NCBI GenBank assembly: GCA_016207025.1
Contig: JACQQM010000096.1
Span: 1-34,500, forward strand
Length of the DNA: 34,500 nt
Direction of reading: 5' to 3'
Origin: Nitrospirota bacterium
Lineage (GTDB): Bacteria; Nitrospirota; Nitrospiria; Nitrospirales; Nitrospiraceae
Part shown: positions 1 to 8,298 of the stretch, piece after piece
How the letters are laid out: each line of letters starts with the position of its first letter
How positions within the stretch are numbered: the first letter of the stretch is position 1
Translations under genes and position numbers: made by a program
The notes under the pieces: model-generated
The model's database searches: none
What the model was told of the DNA's origin: nothing
The model's input: only the letters and a program-made list of their open reading frames with translations

Positions 1-103
1 CTTCGAGGGAATTTCGGAAGGGTTCCGCTTCAGAGCGCCGTGGTAGGGGTGCCGCGGGAGGCGTGGAAGCGAAGACTGCCTGCCACCTGCAAGCTTCTCC
101 TAC
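1..103. repeat. Repeat copy A (right part of a MITE-like element, cut by window edge)
   Basis: Positions 1-102 match 2391-2492 at about 96 percent (four mismatches seen by eye). The right end CTGCCTGCCACCTGC (76-90) is the right terminal inverted repeat of the complete copy at 2295-2486; the left end lies outside the window. Similarity stops at about 101. The next 63 bases, up to the end of abiEii, show nothing recognisable. Confidence 0.85.
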
Positions 104-166
104 CGCCGGAGAGAAAAGGTGCCGGGAGTCTTTTCAAGCCCTTGATGGATAAAACCGGGTTGGCCA

Positions 167-1075
167 TCATAGAGAAACCAAGCCAAGGAGACGGCACACT
201 TCCTGAACGGTCATGAAGGCATCTCGTCGATTCTGTGCCTCCCTCCGCACATCACCCCCACCCATAAATGCCGAGACCCACGTCGGACCTTCAGCGTCAG
301 TAGCCCGGAACTTCTCGGCAATTGAGCGCAGGCCCCGTCGCACTGGCTCCTCGCCTAGGTACGGCTTGAGGGCCGCGGCCACTGCCTTTGGACCGCCAGA
401 GTAGTGTGCGCAGAGGGCGTAAATGTCATAGGCGTCCTTCTCGGCATACCGTTCCCCGATGGCGATCCCCTTTAGGGCAAGGCTGGCCACAAGATCTGCC
501 ACCATGAGACGTACTCGCGCCTGGGCTCCGTCTGGAAGCTGGGCCTCCAGCTCATACCAGAACCAGTGGGTTAGCGCCACCTCCACCCCCTCCAACGTGC
601 GAGCCTTGAGGTCCCGCTGAACTGGGCGGTGGCGATGCGACTTCCCCTGCCCCACCAAGGGCATGGGCGTAAGGAAGTCCACCCGGATCAGATAGTCTTG
701 CCCATCTCGTGCCGAGCGGATGGTCTTCTCGAACTGGAAGAGGGAGTCACCACTCGCCTTGTACCCGCGATCGAGCAGCAGTTCCACGATGGTCGCATAC
801 GCTTCCGCGTTCACCAGACCCGGATCCACCACGAGGTCGATGTCAATCGACCCGACGTGGACGAACCCGACCTGGAACGCGTCGCCCTGAAAGGCATCAG
901 CCTGGAAGGCCCGTTGTTCTCCCGATTGCTCCAGGATGAGATAGGGCGCCCAGCCTCCAATGAGGACGAGCGCTTCTCTGTACGCGCCAAGCGTGATCAT
1001 CACTTCGGCGAGACCAGAACGGGAGGCAGTGGTGATCCCGTCCTGGTAGTCGCCGGCAGTCCTGGGCCGTGGCAT
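167..1075 (-). CDS. AbiEii-like nucleotidyltransferase toxin (type IV TA)
   Basis: 302 aa. Predicted toxin of an AbiE-type system; this family has a nucleotidyltransferase fold and acts in the cytoplasm, some members modifying tRNA. The active-site signature is visible as GG at residues 40-41 (LIGGWAP) and S-x-DID at 76-80 followed by LVVDP. An odd insertion between these motifs, residues 56-70, consists of three near-identical pentapeptides (AFQAD, AFQGD, AFQVG). Start ATG at 1075 is preceded by GAGGT about ten bases upstream and lies four bases after the stop of abiEi, so the two are co-transcribed and probably translationally coupled. The pair lies between repeat copies A and B. Family assignment is from motifs and gene order (antitoxin first, toxin second). 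The target cannot be told from sequence. Confidence 0.8.
   Translation of the reverse strand: MPRPRTAGDYQDGITTASRSGLAEVMITLGAYREALVLIGGWAPYLILEQSGEQRAFQADAFQGDAFQVGFVHVGSIDIDLVVDPGLVNAEAYATIVELLLDRGYKASGDSLFQFEKTIRSARDGQDYLIRVDFLTPMPLVGQGKSHRHRPVQRDLKARTLEGVEVALTHWFWYELEAQLPDGAQARVRLMVADLVASLALKGIAIGERYAEKDAYDIYALCAHYSGGPKAVAAALKPYLGEEPVRRGLRSIAEKFRATDAEGPTWVSAFMGGGDVRREAQNRRDAFMTVQEVCRLLGLVSL
866..910 (-). repeat. 15-bp in-frame tandem repeat (3 units) inside abiEii
   Basis: Three degenerate 15-bp units encode AFQAD-AFQGD-AFQVG (residues 56-70), between the GG motif and the DID motif of the nucleotidyltransferase. Seen directly; a slippage-type expansion is the likely origin. Confidence 0.7.
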
Positions 1076-1079
1076 CCGG

Positions 1080-2114
1080 TTAGTACCTCAACTTTTGGCG
1101 GCGGAGCGCCTCTGCCTGCTCGCGACCCCGCGCTGGATAGTTCACGAGGTCGAGATAGAGCTGTGTATTGCAGACTATCCGGACCCCACGGATGGTCTGG
1201 ATGCGGTAGAAGACCCCCTCGTCATACGGCTCGACAAGGTGGACAGTTCCACCGGATTCGCCTGGTCTGAGGTCGAGGGCGTCCACAAGCCGCTCCCGAT
1301 CGCCCACGAAGTAGGCATGCACGTCCGCTGACCGGACGAAGGGTGCGACGAAAGCCGCTCCACTGTGAAGGGTCAGCCCCACCGCCTCCTTGTGCTTCGT
1401 GGCGTGGTCGCTGAGCTTGGCCGCCAACTCGTTGGTGCTCCGGACAAACGTGTAGTACGTGTGCTGGCGGTTCTTCTCAAATCTGTAATCTTGTGCCCAG
1501 AGATCGATAAGCTCTCCGGGCTTCTGGAGCGTGATGGCCCCTCGGCGTTTGTCGATGTAGCCTCTCTCCTGGAGCGCGTTGACCACGAGGTGCGCAGTAC
1601 GGAGGCTGACCATTGCCTCCTCCGCCAGTCGGGCCAGGGTCCAGTCCAGTTTGGGCTGCTCAAGGAACACCCGGATGATCCTTGAGGACTTCGGGGCGAA
1701 CAGACGCCTAAGCCGAGCCTTTTCCCGAGGAGGGGGTTTGGGGCTGGCTCGGTCCACAAGCACTCCATCAAAGCGTAGGAAGGCGTTCCCTGTCAGATCA
1801 AGGTACCCGACCCCTGCCTCGCGACACACCCGTTGCCCTTCCGTAGAGATATACGGGGCGACGATGAGGGGGTATATACGCGGCTCCTTCTGAGTTGCCT
1901 TGGTCAGCGATGCGATCGCTTGGGACAGGTAGCGCGGCTCGCCCACAGACTTGATCTCGCAGACGACACGCTTTGTCTGTCCTGCTGACCGGACCTTCAG
2001 GACGAGGTCCCAGCGGGCGTCGCGGGCAGGCTGCTCCACCTCCACCTGGAGGGTGGGGAGCAGTTCCGGGAGCCGCCGCCGTAGGCTGGCAATGATCTCA
2101 TTCTCCGTCGGCAT
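1080..2114 (-). CDS. AbiEi-like antitoxin / transcriptional regulator (type IV TA)
   Basis: 344 aa from ATG 2114. A TTG four codons upstream at 2126 is also open, but the ATG is preferred. The N-terminal part (about 1-125) looks like a restriction-endonuclease-type fold, with D36, E53 and K55 in a D...ExK arrangement (CEIKS) and the conserved stretch GVGYLDLTGNAF near 101-112. A winged-helix segment follows at about 140-200 (LARLAEEAMVSLRTAHLVVNALQERGYI), then a C-terminal domain. This order fits the larger AbiEi antitoxins, which neutralise AbiEii and repress their own promoter. An inverted repeat overlapping the promoter upstream fits autoregulation. It is the first gene of the operon, with abiEii four bases downstream. 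Whether the endonuclease-like domain is catalytic is unknown. Confidence 0.78.
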   Translation of the reverse strand: MPTENEIIASLRRRLPELLPTLQVEVEQPARDARWDLVLKVRSAGQTKRVVCEIKSVGEPRYLSQAIASLTKATQKEPRIYPLIVAPYISTEGQRVCREAGVGYLDLTGNAFLRFDGVLVDRASPKPPPREKARLRRLFAPKSSRIIRVFLEQPKLDWTLARLAEEAMVSLRTAHLVVNALQERGYIDKRRGAITLQKPGELIDLWAQDYRFEKNRQHTYYTFVRSTNELAAKLSDHATKHKEAVGLTLHSGAAFVAPFVRSADVHAYFVGDRERLVDALDLRPGESGGTVHLVEPYDEGVFYRIQTIRGVRIVCNTQLYLDLVNYPARGREQAEALRRQKLRY

Positions 2115-2134
2115 AGTTTTACCCAAATGGCTAT

Positions 2135-2179
2135 TTTTACCGTACGGGTAAAATACACAATTTGGTATAAATGTGTCAA
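2135..2179 (-). promoter_or_regulatory. abiE promoter with operator-like inverted repeat
   Basis: On the minus strand TTGACA (2179-2174) is followed after 18 bases by TATTTT (2155-2150). An inverted repeat TTTTACC/GGTAAAA (2135-2141 and 2147-2153) covers the -10 box and probable start point. A further half-site TTTTACCC (2117-2124) abuts the ATG at 2114. Placement fits repression by AbiEi, which in known systems binds inverted repeats in its own promoter. Binding itself is inferred. Confidence 0.7.
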
Positions 2180-2234
2180 GTTCTCGGTTGCAGGATGCTA
2201 AAAAAGGTCAGCTGGCGAGGCCGCAGTCAAACAC

Positions 2235-2261
2235 AAAGGCCACCTACACGCAGTGGCCTTT
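2235..2261. terminator. Hairpin terminator upstream of abiE
   Basis: A 9-bp perfect stem AAAGGCCAC / GTGGCCTTT with a 9-base loop. On the plus strand it runs into TTTTGTT, on the minus strand into TTTGTGTTT, so it could stop transcription both ways. It would insulate abiE from leftward transcription coming from the repeat and doc relic. Confidence 0.6.
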
Positions 2262-2294
2262 TGTTCCACACTCTCCCTCTTCGTTTAAGGTGAC

Positions 2295-2486
2295 AAGCGG
2301 CAGGTGGCAGGCAGGCTGGAGCGGACATCCGCCGGGAGCGGCGGGGTCCCCGCCCGGCGTCTGAAGAAGGAAAGCCGAAACTGACCGAGTCTGCGAGGGA
2401 ATTTCGGAAGGATTCCGCTTCAGAGCGCCGTGGAAGGGGTGCCGCGGGAGGCGTGGAAGCGAAGACTGCCTGCCACCTGCATGCTT
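2295..2486. repeat. Repeat copy B: complete MITE-like element, ~192 bp
   Basis: Ends are inverted: GCAGGTGGCAGGCAG (2300-2314) is the exact reverse complement of 2466-2480, and AAGCG/ATGCTT extends the ends to about 20 bp imperfectly. It has no coding capacity. Its right 100 bases recur at the left window edge (copy A) and its middle part at 3081-3150 (copy C). An internal hairpin CGGAA/TTCCG lies near 2405-2417. No clear target-site duplication was found. A transposase relative elsewhere in the genome would be needed to name the family. Confidence 0.65.
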
Positions 2487-2489
2487 CTC

Positions 2490-2579
2490 CTATGTCCCCA
2501 TCTCCCACGACGCCAGATACTTCTTCTGCTCCTTCGTCAGCTTGTCAATCGCAATCCCCATGCCGGCCAGTTTGAGGCG
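2490..2579 (-). pseudogene. Duplicated 3' end of ahcY (C-terminal ~30 codons plus stop)
   Basis: In the minus-strand frame the segment reads [27 protein letters not shown] then TAG, differing from the C-terminus of the full-length AhcY at 3871 by three residues, with about 12 nucleotide differences in 100. Same orientation as ahcY and same stop codon. Upstream codons are replaced by the doc relic, downstream sequence by repeat copy B. It cannot be functional as a protein. It may be a leftover of integration at, or recombination with, the ahcY 3' end. Confidence 0.85.
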
Positions 2580-2589
2580 GGCGGGGCTG

Positions 2590-2826
2590 TCAGCGAGTCC
2601 TCGCCCGCCTCGTATTGGTGCGAAACCACCCTGCGATCTCAACGAGATTAGGCTTATCCGTTGTGACGTGCAGGGTGAAGGCTTCGAGTTCGGCATTGGT
2701 GGCCGTGAGGCGGTAGCGGTTCACTTGCTCTAACCCGCCGAGATCCCGAACCCCGTGCTCTCCCCCCGTTTCTTCGATCAGCCGATCATGCAGAAACAAC
2801 ACCTGCTCGGGCTCAAGATAGGTCAC
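2590..2826 (-). pseudogene. Doc (Fic/death-on-curing) toxin relic lacking its catalytic core
   Basis: 78 codons from GTG 2826. The N-terminus (MTYLEPEQVLFLHDRLIEE, then GGEHGVRDLGGLE) is a typical Doc start, and residues 35-70 ([20 protein letters not shown]) are a typical Doc C-terminal part. The roughly 50 residues between them are missing in frame, including the catalytic HPFxDGNKR loop. The GTG overlaps the antitoxin stop by GTGA, so the operon layout is intact. The frame ends just after fusing into unrelated sequence next to the ahcY fragment. AMP/phospho-transfer activity is therefore not expected. Confidence 0.8.
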
Positions 2827-2996
2827 CGCTTGGCGAGGGCTTCTAGGGCAGGACGGTAGCGCTTGATGAATGCCGCTACCTGATTGGCAAACGACTTCTT
2901 CACCTTGTCCTCAACGTCTGCTGAGCGGAGGACGGTGGATCGCTCCCGCTTCTGAGTGGTCGCTGACTTGCCAGCTTTCACAGTACTACTTTTCAT
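2823..2996 (-). CDS. Small antitoxin-like protein partnered with doc relic
   Basis: 57 aa (MKSSTVKAGKSATTQ...ALEALAKR), highly basic, ATG at 2996. No family recognised with certainty. The position directly upstream of doc with a GTGA overlap, the short length and the operator at its start codon point to the antitoxin of a Phd/Doc-like pair. The central segment (SADVEDKVKKSFANQVAAFIKRY) could form helices. Because its toxin is gutted, it would now be an orphan regulator. Function is inferred from context only. Confidence 0.6.
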   Translation of the reverse strand: MKSSTVKAGKSATTQKRERSTVLRSADVEDKVKKSFANQVAAFIKRYRPALEALAKR

Positions 2997-3033
2997 AGTT
3001 CACTATGATACCGAAGCCCTCAGGAGAAGACAA
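2993..3033 (-). promoter_or_regulatory. Promoter and palindromic operator of the antitoxin-doc relic
   Basis: Minus-strand TTGTCT (3033-3028), 17 bases, TATCAT (3010-3005). A perfect palindrome TCATAGT-TC-ACTATGA (2993-3008) covers the -10 box through the start codon. The position fits autorepression by the antitoxin. Confidence 0.6.
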
Positions 3034-3080
3034 TTGCCTTTATCGGCCCCGGTCTGGCTAGCCTTGGAGCGGTGGGGACT

Positions 3081-3150
3081 CGCCCGGCGTCTGAAGAAGG
3101 AAAGCCGAAACTGACTGAGACCGCGAAGGAATTTCCAAAGGCTTCCGCTC
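3081..3150. repeat. Repeat copy C (degenerate middle part of the MITE-like element)
   Basis: Matches 2351-2420 of copy B, including CGCCCGGCGTCTGAAGAAGG exactly, then diverging. Weaker similarity may continue to about 3215 (CGCGGGAGCG, CTGCCACGCC). Terminal inverted repeats are not preserved. Confidence 0.7.
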
Positions 3151-3209
3151 GGCAAAGCCCGGAAAGGTCACTCCGTGATGCGCGGGAGCGGCGAACCCTG
3201 CCACGCCTG

Positions 3210-3290
3210 AGCAACTCTATTTAGGCTGCTCGGCGACATGACCCGCTCAGCAGCCTGTCACGTTCCCAGAGTTGGGGCGTAGCAACTCTA
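3210..3290. other. Non-coding stretch with a 10-bp direct repeat and two hairpins
   Basis: AGCAACTCTA occurs at 3210-3219 and 3281-3290. Between them are hairpins AGGCTGCT/AGCAGCCT (3223-3256) and AGAGTTG/CAACTCT (3268-3289), the latter four bases beyond the stop of the DUF6812-like gene. No T-run follows on the minus strand, so a terminator is not clear. Confidence 0.4.
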
Positions 3291-3292
3291 AA

Positions 3293-3511
3293 CTATAACT
3301 GCGTAATCGACTCGATATGGCTCTTATTGAGGCAAACGAAGTTGACCCGTTGTGTCTCGTCGATCACCACGTTGGTGAGGTTGATGAAGCGAATGCGATC
3401 GTCATCGACCGTGTCGGACACGCTTTTCCGGCTGGCGGGGAGAAAAAAGTCGCCCACGTACCTGCCATAGGCCGTCCGGACTAGGATCCGGACCGTCCTG
3501 CCCTCAACCAT
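3293..3511 (-). CDS. Small DUF6812-like protein
   Basis: 72 aa, ATG 3511 with a strong AGGAG seven bases upstream. The sequence shows beta-rich repeats: a start VRILVRTAYGRYVGDFFLP, a central SVSDTVDDDRIRFINLTNVV and an end FVCLNKSHIESI. This layout resembles the uncharacterised DUF6812 family from memory, not from a search. There is no signal peptide or membrane segment. It stands alone between repeat copy C and ahcY and is transcribed leftward. Function unknown. The good ribosome site and intact frame argue that it is a real gene. Confidence 0.6.
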   Translation of the reverse strand: MVEGRTVRILVRTAYGRYVGDFFLPASRKSVSDTVDDDRIRFINLTNVVIDETQRVNFVCLNKSHIESITQL

Positions 3512-3747
3512 GTGGCGCTCCTTCTCTCTGGTGGCGACGTGAACTCCTCCGGTGCGGGACTTCGCGCAGGCGTCGTAGCTGTACAGCCATGGACCTTTCG
3601 CATCTGACTTGGCATGCGAGCAAGTGTAGAGAAAATCGGTTTGAAAGGCAAGGCGGCGATGAGAACCATTCCGCGCTGGAGCCAGGAACTAGCCCTCCAG
3701 GATACGCAAACGGTCATCCAACGAGGCCGCAGGAAAAGAAAATAGCA
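3512..3747. other. Gene-free stretch
   Basis: Open frames on both strands here lack ribosome sites and family features. Apart from the A/G-rich run AGGAAAAGAAAATAGCA at 3731-3747, which is T-rich when read from ahcY, nothing is recognised. Confidence 0.5.
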
Positions 3748-3865
3748 GGGGTGGCTGGGATGATTCCTATTGCGCGCGTCCACCGAGCACCGCCCGCTTT
3801 GATGAAAACTTCTGAATAATCTTGTGTGCGCGGTGCGCGAGCACGGGAATCGTCCCAGCCACCCC
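3748..3865. repeat. 118-bp element with 20-bp terminal inverted repeats just past ahcY
   Basis: GGGGTGGCTGGGATGATTCC (3748-3767) pairs with 3846-3865 at 19 of 20 positions. An inner pair GCACCGC/GCGGTGC (3787-3793, 3830-3836) nests inside. It begins five bases after the ahcY stop. Read from ahcY, the stem is followed by TGCTATTTTCTTTTCC, so it could act as a long-stem terminator. Alternatively it is a small MITE; no target duplication is seen. Confidence 0.6.
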
Positions 3866-3870
3866 ATCCG

Positions 3871-5173
<1,303 letters not shown>

Positions 5174-5181
5174 CAGTAAAA

Positions 5182-5209
5182 GGGGGACGGATTGGAGAAT
5201 CCGTCCCCC
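5182..5209 (-). terminator. Rho-independent terminator of metK
   Basis: A perfect 12-bp stem GGGGGACGGATT / AATCCGTCCCCC with loop GGAG. On the minus strand it is followed by TTTT (5181-5178). It lies 27 bases past the metK stop. Confidence 0.88.
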
Positions 5210-5235
5210 GCAGGTCGTTCGCGTTCCGGCTATTG

Positions 5236-6387
5236 TTACTTGCCGGCTTCCTTTCTCAGGATCTTCGCCTTGTCGGTCCGCTCCCACGTGAACTCCGGCT
5301 CGTTGCGTCCAAAGTGCCCGTAGGCGGCCGTCTTCCGGTAAATCGGCCGCCGCAGCTTGAGGTACTCAATGATGCCGCGCGGGGTCATGGGGAAGTGCCT
5401 GCGCACCAGCTTGTCAATGACCTCGATCGGCACCTTTTCGGTGTCCTTGGTGTGAATCAAAATCGAGACTGGGTCGACGACGCCGATGGCATAGGCCAAC
5501 TGAATTTCGCACTTGTCGGCGAGGCCCGCGGCGATGATATTCTTGGCGATGTACCGGGCCATGTAGGAGGCTGATCGGTCCACCTTGCTCGGGTCCTTGC
5601 CGGAGAAGGCCCCGCCGCCGTGGCTCCCCACGCCGCCGTAGGTGTCCACGATGATCTTGCGACCGGTCAGCCCCGTGTCCCCCATCGGCCCACCGGTCAC
5701 GAACCGCCCGGTCGGGTTGATGTAGTACTTGACGCTGACGGGGTCGAAGATCTCTTTCGGCATGACCGGCTTGATCACATGCTCGATGACGTCCCGCTCG
5801 ATCTTCTTGCTGGTGACGTCGGGGTCATGTTGGGCGGATACCACGATGGTATCGACCCGGACCGGTTTCCCGTTGCGATACTCCACCGTGACCTGGGACT
5901 TGCCGTCCGGGCGGACCCAAGGGAGGATGTGCTTTTTGCGGACTTCCGCCAATCGCTTGGTGAGACGGTGGGCCAGGACGATGGGCATGGGCATCAGCTC
6001 CGGCGTTTCGTTCGTCGCATAGCCGAACATGAGGCCCTGATCGCCGGCCCCGCCGGAATCCACGCCCATGGCGATGTCGGGAGATTGATTGTGGATCGAG
6101 GTGATGACCGAGCAGGTATGGTAATCAAACCCCCACGAGGCGTCCGTATAGCCGACATCTTTGATCACTTGGCGGATGATGTCCGGAATCTCGACATAGG
6201 CTTTGGTGGAAATCTCCCCGGCGACGAAGGCGATGCCGGTCGTCAGGATCGTCTCGCACGCCACCCGGCAATGCTTGTCTTTGGCGATGATGGCGTCCAG
6301 GATGCCGTCTGAAATCTGATCGGCGATCTTGTCCGGATGCCCCTCGGTGACCGATTCGGACGTGAACAGGTAATTTTTGGGACTCAT
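5236..6387 (-). CDS. metK: S-adenosylmethionine synthetase
   Basis: 383 aa, the usual family length. Makes SAM from methionine and ATP with release of phosphate and diphosphate; cytoplasmic tetramer in known cases. Diagnostic motifs are the ATP-binding region with H17 (TEGHPDK), the hexapeptide GAGDQG at 113-118 and the phosphate loop GGGAFSGKD at 257-265. ATG 6387 is preceded by GGGAG. It forms a methyl-cycle pair with ahcY downstream. A promoter is visible about 120 bases upstream. No SAM riboswitch was recognised in the leader. Confidence 0.98.
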   Translation of the reverse strand: MSPKNYLFTSESVTEGHPDKIADQISDGILDAIIAKDKHCRVACETILTTGIAFVAGEISTKAYVEIPDIIRQVIKDVGYTDASWGFDYHTCSVITSIHNQSPDIAMGVDSGGAGDQGLMFGYATNETPELMPMPIVLAHRLTKRLAEVRKKHILPWVRPDGKSQVTVEYRNGKPVRVDTIVVSAQHDPDVTSKKIERDVIEHVIKPVMPKEIFDPVSVKYYINPTGRFVTGGPMGDTGLTGRKIIVDTYGGVGSHGGGAFSGKDPSKVDRSASYMARYIAKNIIAAGLADKCEIQLAYAIGVVDPVSILIHTKDTEKVPIEVIDKLVRRHFPMTPRGIIEYLKLRRPIYRKTAAYGHFGRNEPEFTWERTDKAKILRKEAGK

Positions 6388-6503
6388 TGCTCCCTCGTGT
6401 TAGTGACCAAGCCTTCCAGGGTTGGAACTGCAACGACACCTGCATTCGCCGAGTGGGTCAGGAGAGTGTGGCGTCGGCCGCAAGCCGTACGGTTGGGCTC
6501 TTC

Positions 6504-6533
6504 TACATACAACCAGAAGTACTCGATTGTCAA
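6504..6533 (-). promoter_or_regulatory. Probable metK promoter
   Basis: Minus-strand TTGACA (6533-6528), 18 bases, TATGTA (6509-6504), giving a leader of about 110 bases. The divergent intergenic region 6388-6774 otherwise holds only the resB promoter; no gene is supported in it. Confidence 0.6.
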
Positions 6534-6578
6534 TGGCAAATCCGCTTCGTCCGGTCGGCCGACGCAGGGTCTGATTGC

Positions 6579-6608
6579 TTGACACTGCTTCGATGCGGCT
6601 TGTAAGAT
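6579..6608 (+). promoter_or_regulatory. Probable resB operon promoter
   Basis: TTGACA (6579-6584), 18 bases, TAAGAT (6603-6608). It would drive the cytochrome c maturation genes with a leader of about 160 bases. Confidence 0.6.
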
Positions 6609-6774
6609 AGCATGATTTTTCAGGTCTTAGCGCGTGATGTCGGCCTTGCCTCCCAAATTTCGGCGGGGGCGAGTTGTTGGGCGCGAGTTCCAAATCCCGT
6701 CGGCGTGGTCTCTCGCACGGGAAGAGGTGGGTTTGTCCTCAGTCAGCCTGAGCGAGCAGAGGTGATCGGTCGCA

Positions 6775-8208
6775 ATGAACGGAGAACGCCAGGTCTTGGT
6801 TGAGAAGGAAGCAGCGCCCGTGGCAACTCCCAAGCTGGGGTGGGAGGAAATCTCGGCCGAACTCGCCGGGTTTTTCGCCTCGATCAAGCTGGCCATGTTT
6901 CTGTTTATCGTGCTGGCGATGACCGCCACGATCGGGACGGTGATCCAGCAGGGCGAGCGCCCCGATGTGTACATCAAGGAATACGGCGAGGAGGCGTACC
7001 GCTGGTTTCTTCGCCTCGGCTTCACCGACGTCTACCATACCTGGTGGTTCACCAGCCTGCTGGCTCTCCTGTGCATCAACTCCTTGACCTGCTTCTACAA
7101 ACGATTCCCGGCTATCTGGCGATCGATGATGCAAGACAAGGTGAACGTAGCCTTGCCCTTCATCACGAGCATGAAGCACAACGCCGAGATTCGGGTTGCC
7201 GGCACGAAAGAAAGGGTAGCCGAAGGAATGGTCCACATGCTGGCCGAGAAGGGCTACCGCGTCCTGGTCAAGAATGACCCGCAAGAAGTGACGCTCTACG
7301 CGACGAAGGGAATCATGGGCCGCGTGGGCGCGCACATGGCCCACCTGAGCGCCACCGTGATCGTGTTGGGCGGGCTCATCGGCAGTTACTGGGGCTTTCA
7401 GGAATTCGGCGTCTGCCTGGAGGGGCAAACCTACCATATCCCGAAAGGCAATTTTGACCTGCGCATAGACAAGTTCTGGATCGACTATCACGACAACGGC
7501 GCCGTGAAGTCCTATAACAGCACGCTGACCGTCATTGACCATGACAGGCCGATGACCACCAAGACGATCACGGTCAATGATCCCCTGGTGTATAAGGGCA
7601 TCTGGTTCTATCAATCCAGCTATGGGGATGCGTGGGACCGGGTCGAGGTGGCTCGGATCAACATCAAAGAGAAGGAAACCGATCGGGTGCTGAAGACGGT
7701 GGATCTGGAGTGGCAGAAAGAGGTCACTGTGGATCACCTTGGTCTCAAGCTCGCCCTGACCGACTTCGTGGCCGACTTCAGTTTCAATTCCAGCGAGAAA
7801 AAGGTGTACTCCAAGTCGGTGGAACATGCGAACCCCGCGGTCAGGCTGGCGATCCAGGAGCGAAAGACTCTGCGAGCCACGCCGTGGATCTTCTACCATT
7901 ATCCCGATCTGTTCGATATTCAGGGGTCCCGGTACCGGTTCGAGCTGGTCGGCTATCAACCCATGAAATTCACCGGCCTGCAAATCAACAAGGACCCCGG
8001 CGTCAACATCGTGTGGGTGGGCTCGACCATGATCGTGGTAGGGATAACCCTCTCCTCGTTCATTTATCACCGAAGGCTGTGGGCCAAGGTCATTCCGCAC
8101 GACGCCGGCGCGACGGTTCATCTCGGGGGCAACTCCCACAAAAGCCAGATTGATTTCCAGAAAGAATTTCGCAAGCTGACGGAGCGCATCAAGACGATCA
8201 ATACGTGA
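6775..8208 (+). CDS. resB: Cytochrome c maturation protein ResB/Ccs1 (System II)
   Basis: 477 aa. With CcsA it forms the System II haem-handling and cytochrome c synthetase complex in the cytoplasmic membrane, attaching haem to CXXCH motifs outside the cell membrane. Membrane segments are visible near residues 33-57 (IKLAMFLFIVLAMTATIG), 90-108 (WWFTSLLALLCINSL), 185-206 (HLSATVIVLGGLIGSYWG) and 410-430 (WVGSTMIVVGITLSSFIY). A large extracytoplasmic domain lies between the third and fourth, the ResB layout. ATG 6775; a GAGGTGA lies rather far upstream. It is the first gene of a run with ccsA, two tlpA genes and ccdA. Its TGA lies inside a CGTGAAGCG repeat unit. Confidence 0.92.
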   Translation: MNGERQVLVEKEAAPVATPKLGWEEISAELAGFFASIKLAMFLFIVLAMTATIGTVIQQGERPDVYIKEYGEEAYRWFLRLGFTDVYHTWWFTSLLALLCINSLTCFYKRFPAIWRSMMQDKVNVALPFITSMKHNAEIRVAGTKERVAEGMVHMLAEKGYRVLVKNDPQEVTLYATKGIMGRVGAHMAHLSATVIVLGGLIGSYWGFQEFGVCLEGQTYHIPKGNFDLRIDKFWIDYHDNGAVKSYNSTLTVIDHDRPMTTKTITVNDPLVYKGIWFYQSSYGDAWDRVEVARINIKEKETDRVLKTVDLEWQKEVTVDHLGLKLALTDFVADFSFNSSEKKVYSKSVEHANPAVRLAIQERKTLRATPWIFYHYPDLFDIQGSRYRFELVGYQPMKFTGLQINKDPGVNIVWVGSTMIVVGITLSSFIYHRRLWAKVIPHDAGATVHLGGNSHKSQIDFQKEFRKLTERIKTINT

Positions 8209-8289
8209 AGCGTCGTTCGTGAAGCGAAAGATGGATTGGACGTAGCTCCGGTCATTTCACGTTTCACGCTTCACGTTTCACGCTTCACG
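8204..8289. repeat. Inverted heptamer arrays between resB and ccsA
   Basis: CGTGAAGCG at 8204-8212 (overlapping the resB stop) and 8218-8226 is followed by five units TTTCACG/CTTCACG at 8255-8289. CGCTTCACG (8267-8275 and 8281-8289) is the exact complement of CGTGAAGCG, so the intercistronic RNA can fold into alternative stems just before the ccsA ribosome site GGAGGG (8289-8294). Confidence 0.8.
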
Positions 8290-8298
8290 GAGGGAACC

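Noticed and set aside
2490-2696. 68-codon open frame as a functional small gene
   Set aside because: Its C-terminal half is the duplicated AhcY end and its N-terminal half is the doc relic in another frame.
6388-6503. SAM riboswitch in the metK leader
   Set aside because: The leader is about 110 bases, but no SAM-I, SAM-II or SAM/SAH aptamer core was recognisable. A covariance search (Infernal with Rfam) would settle it.
6739-8139. 466-codon open frame antisense to resB
   Set aside because: It mirrors resB codon positions, has no family motifs and no ribosome site; resB has clear membrane topology and neighbours.
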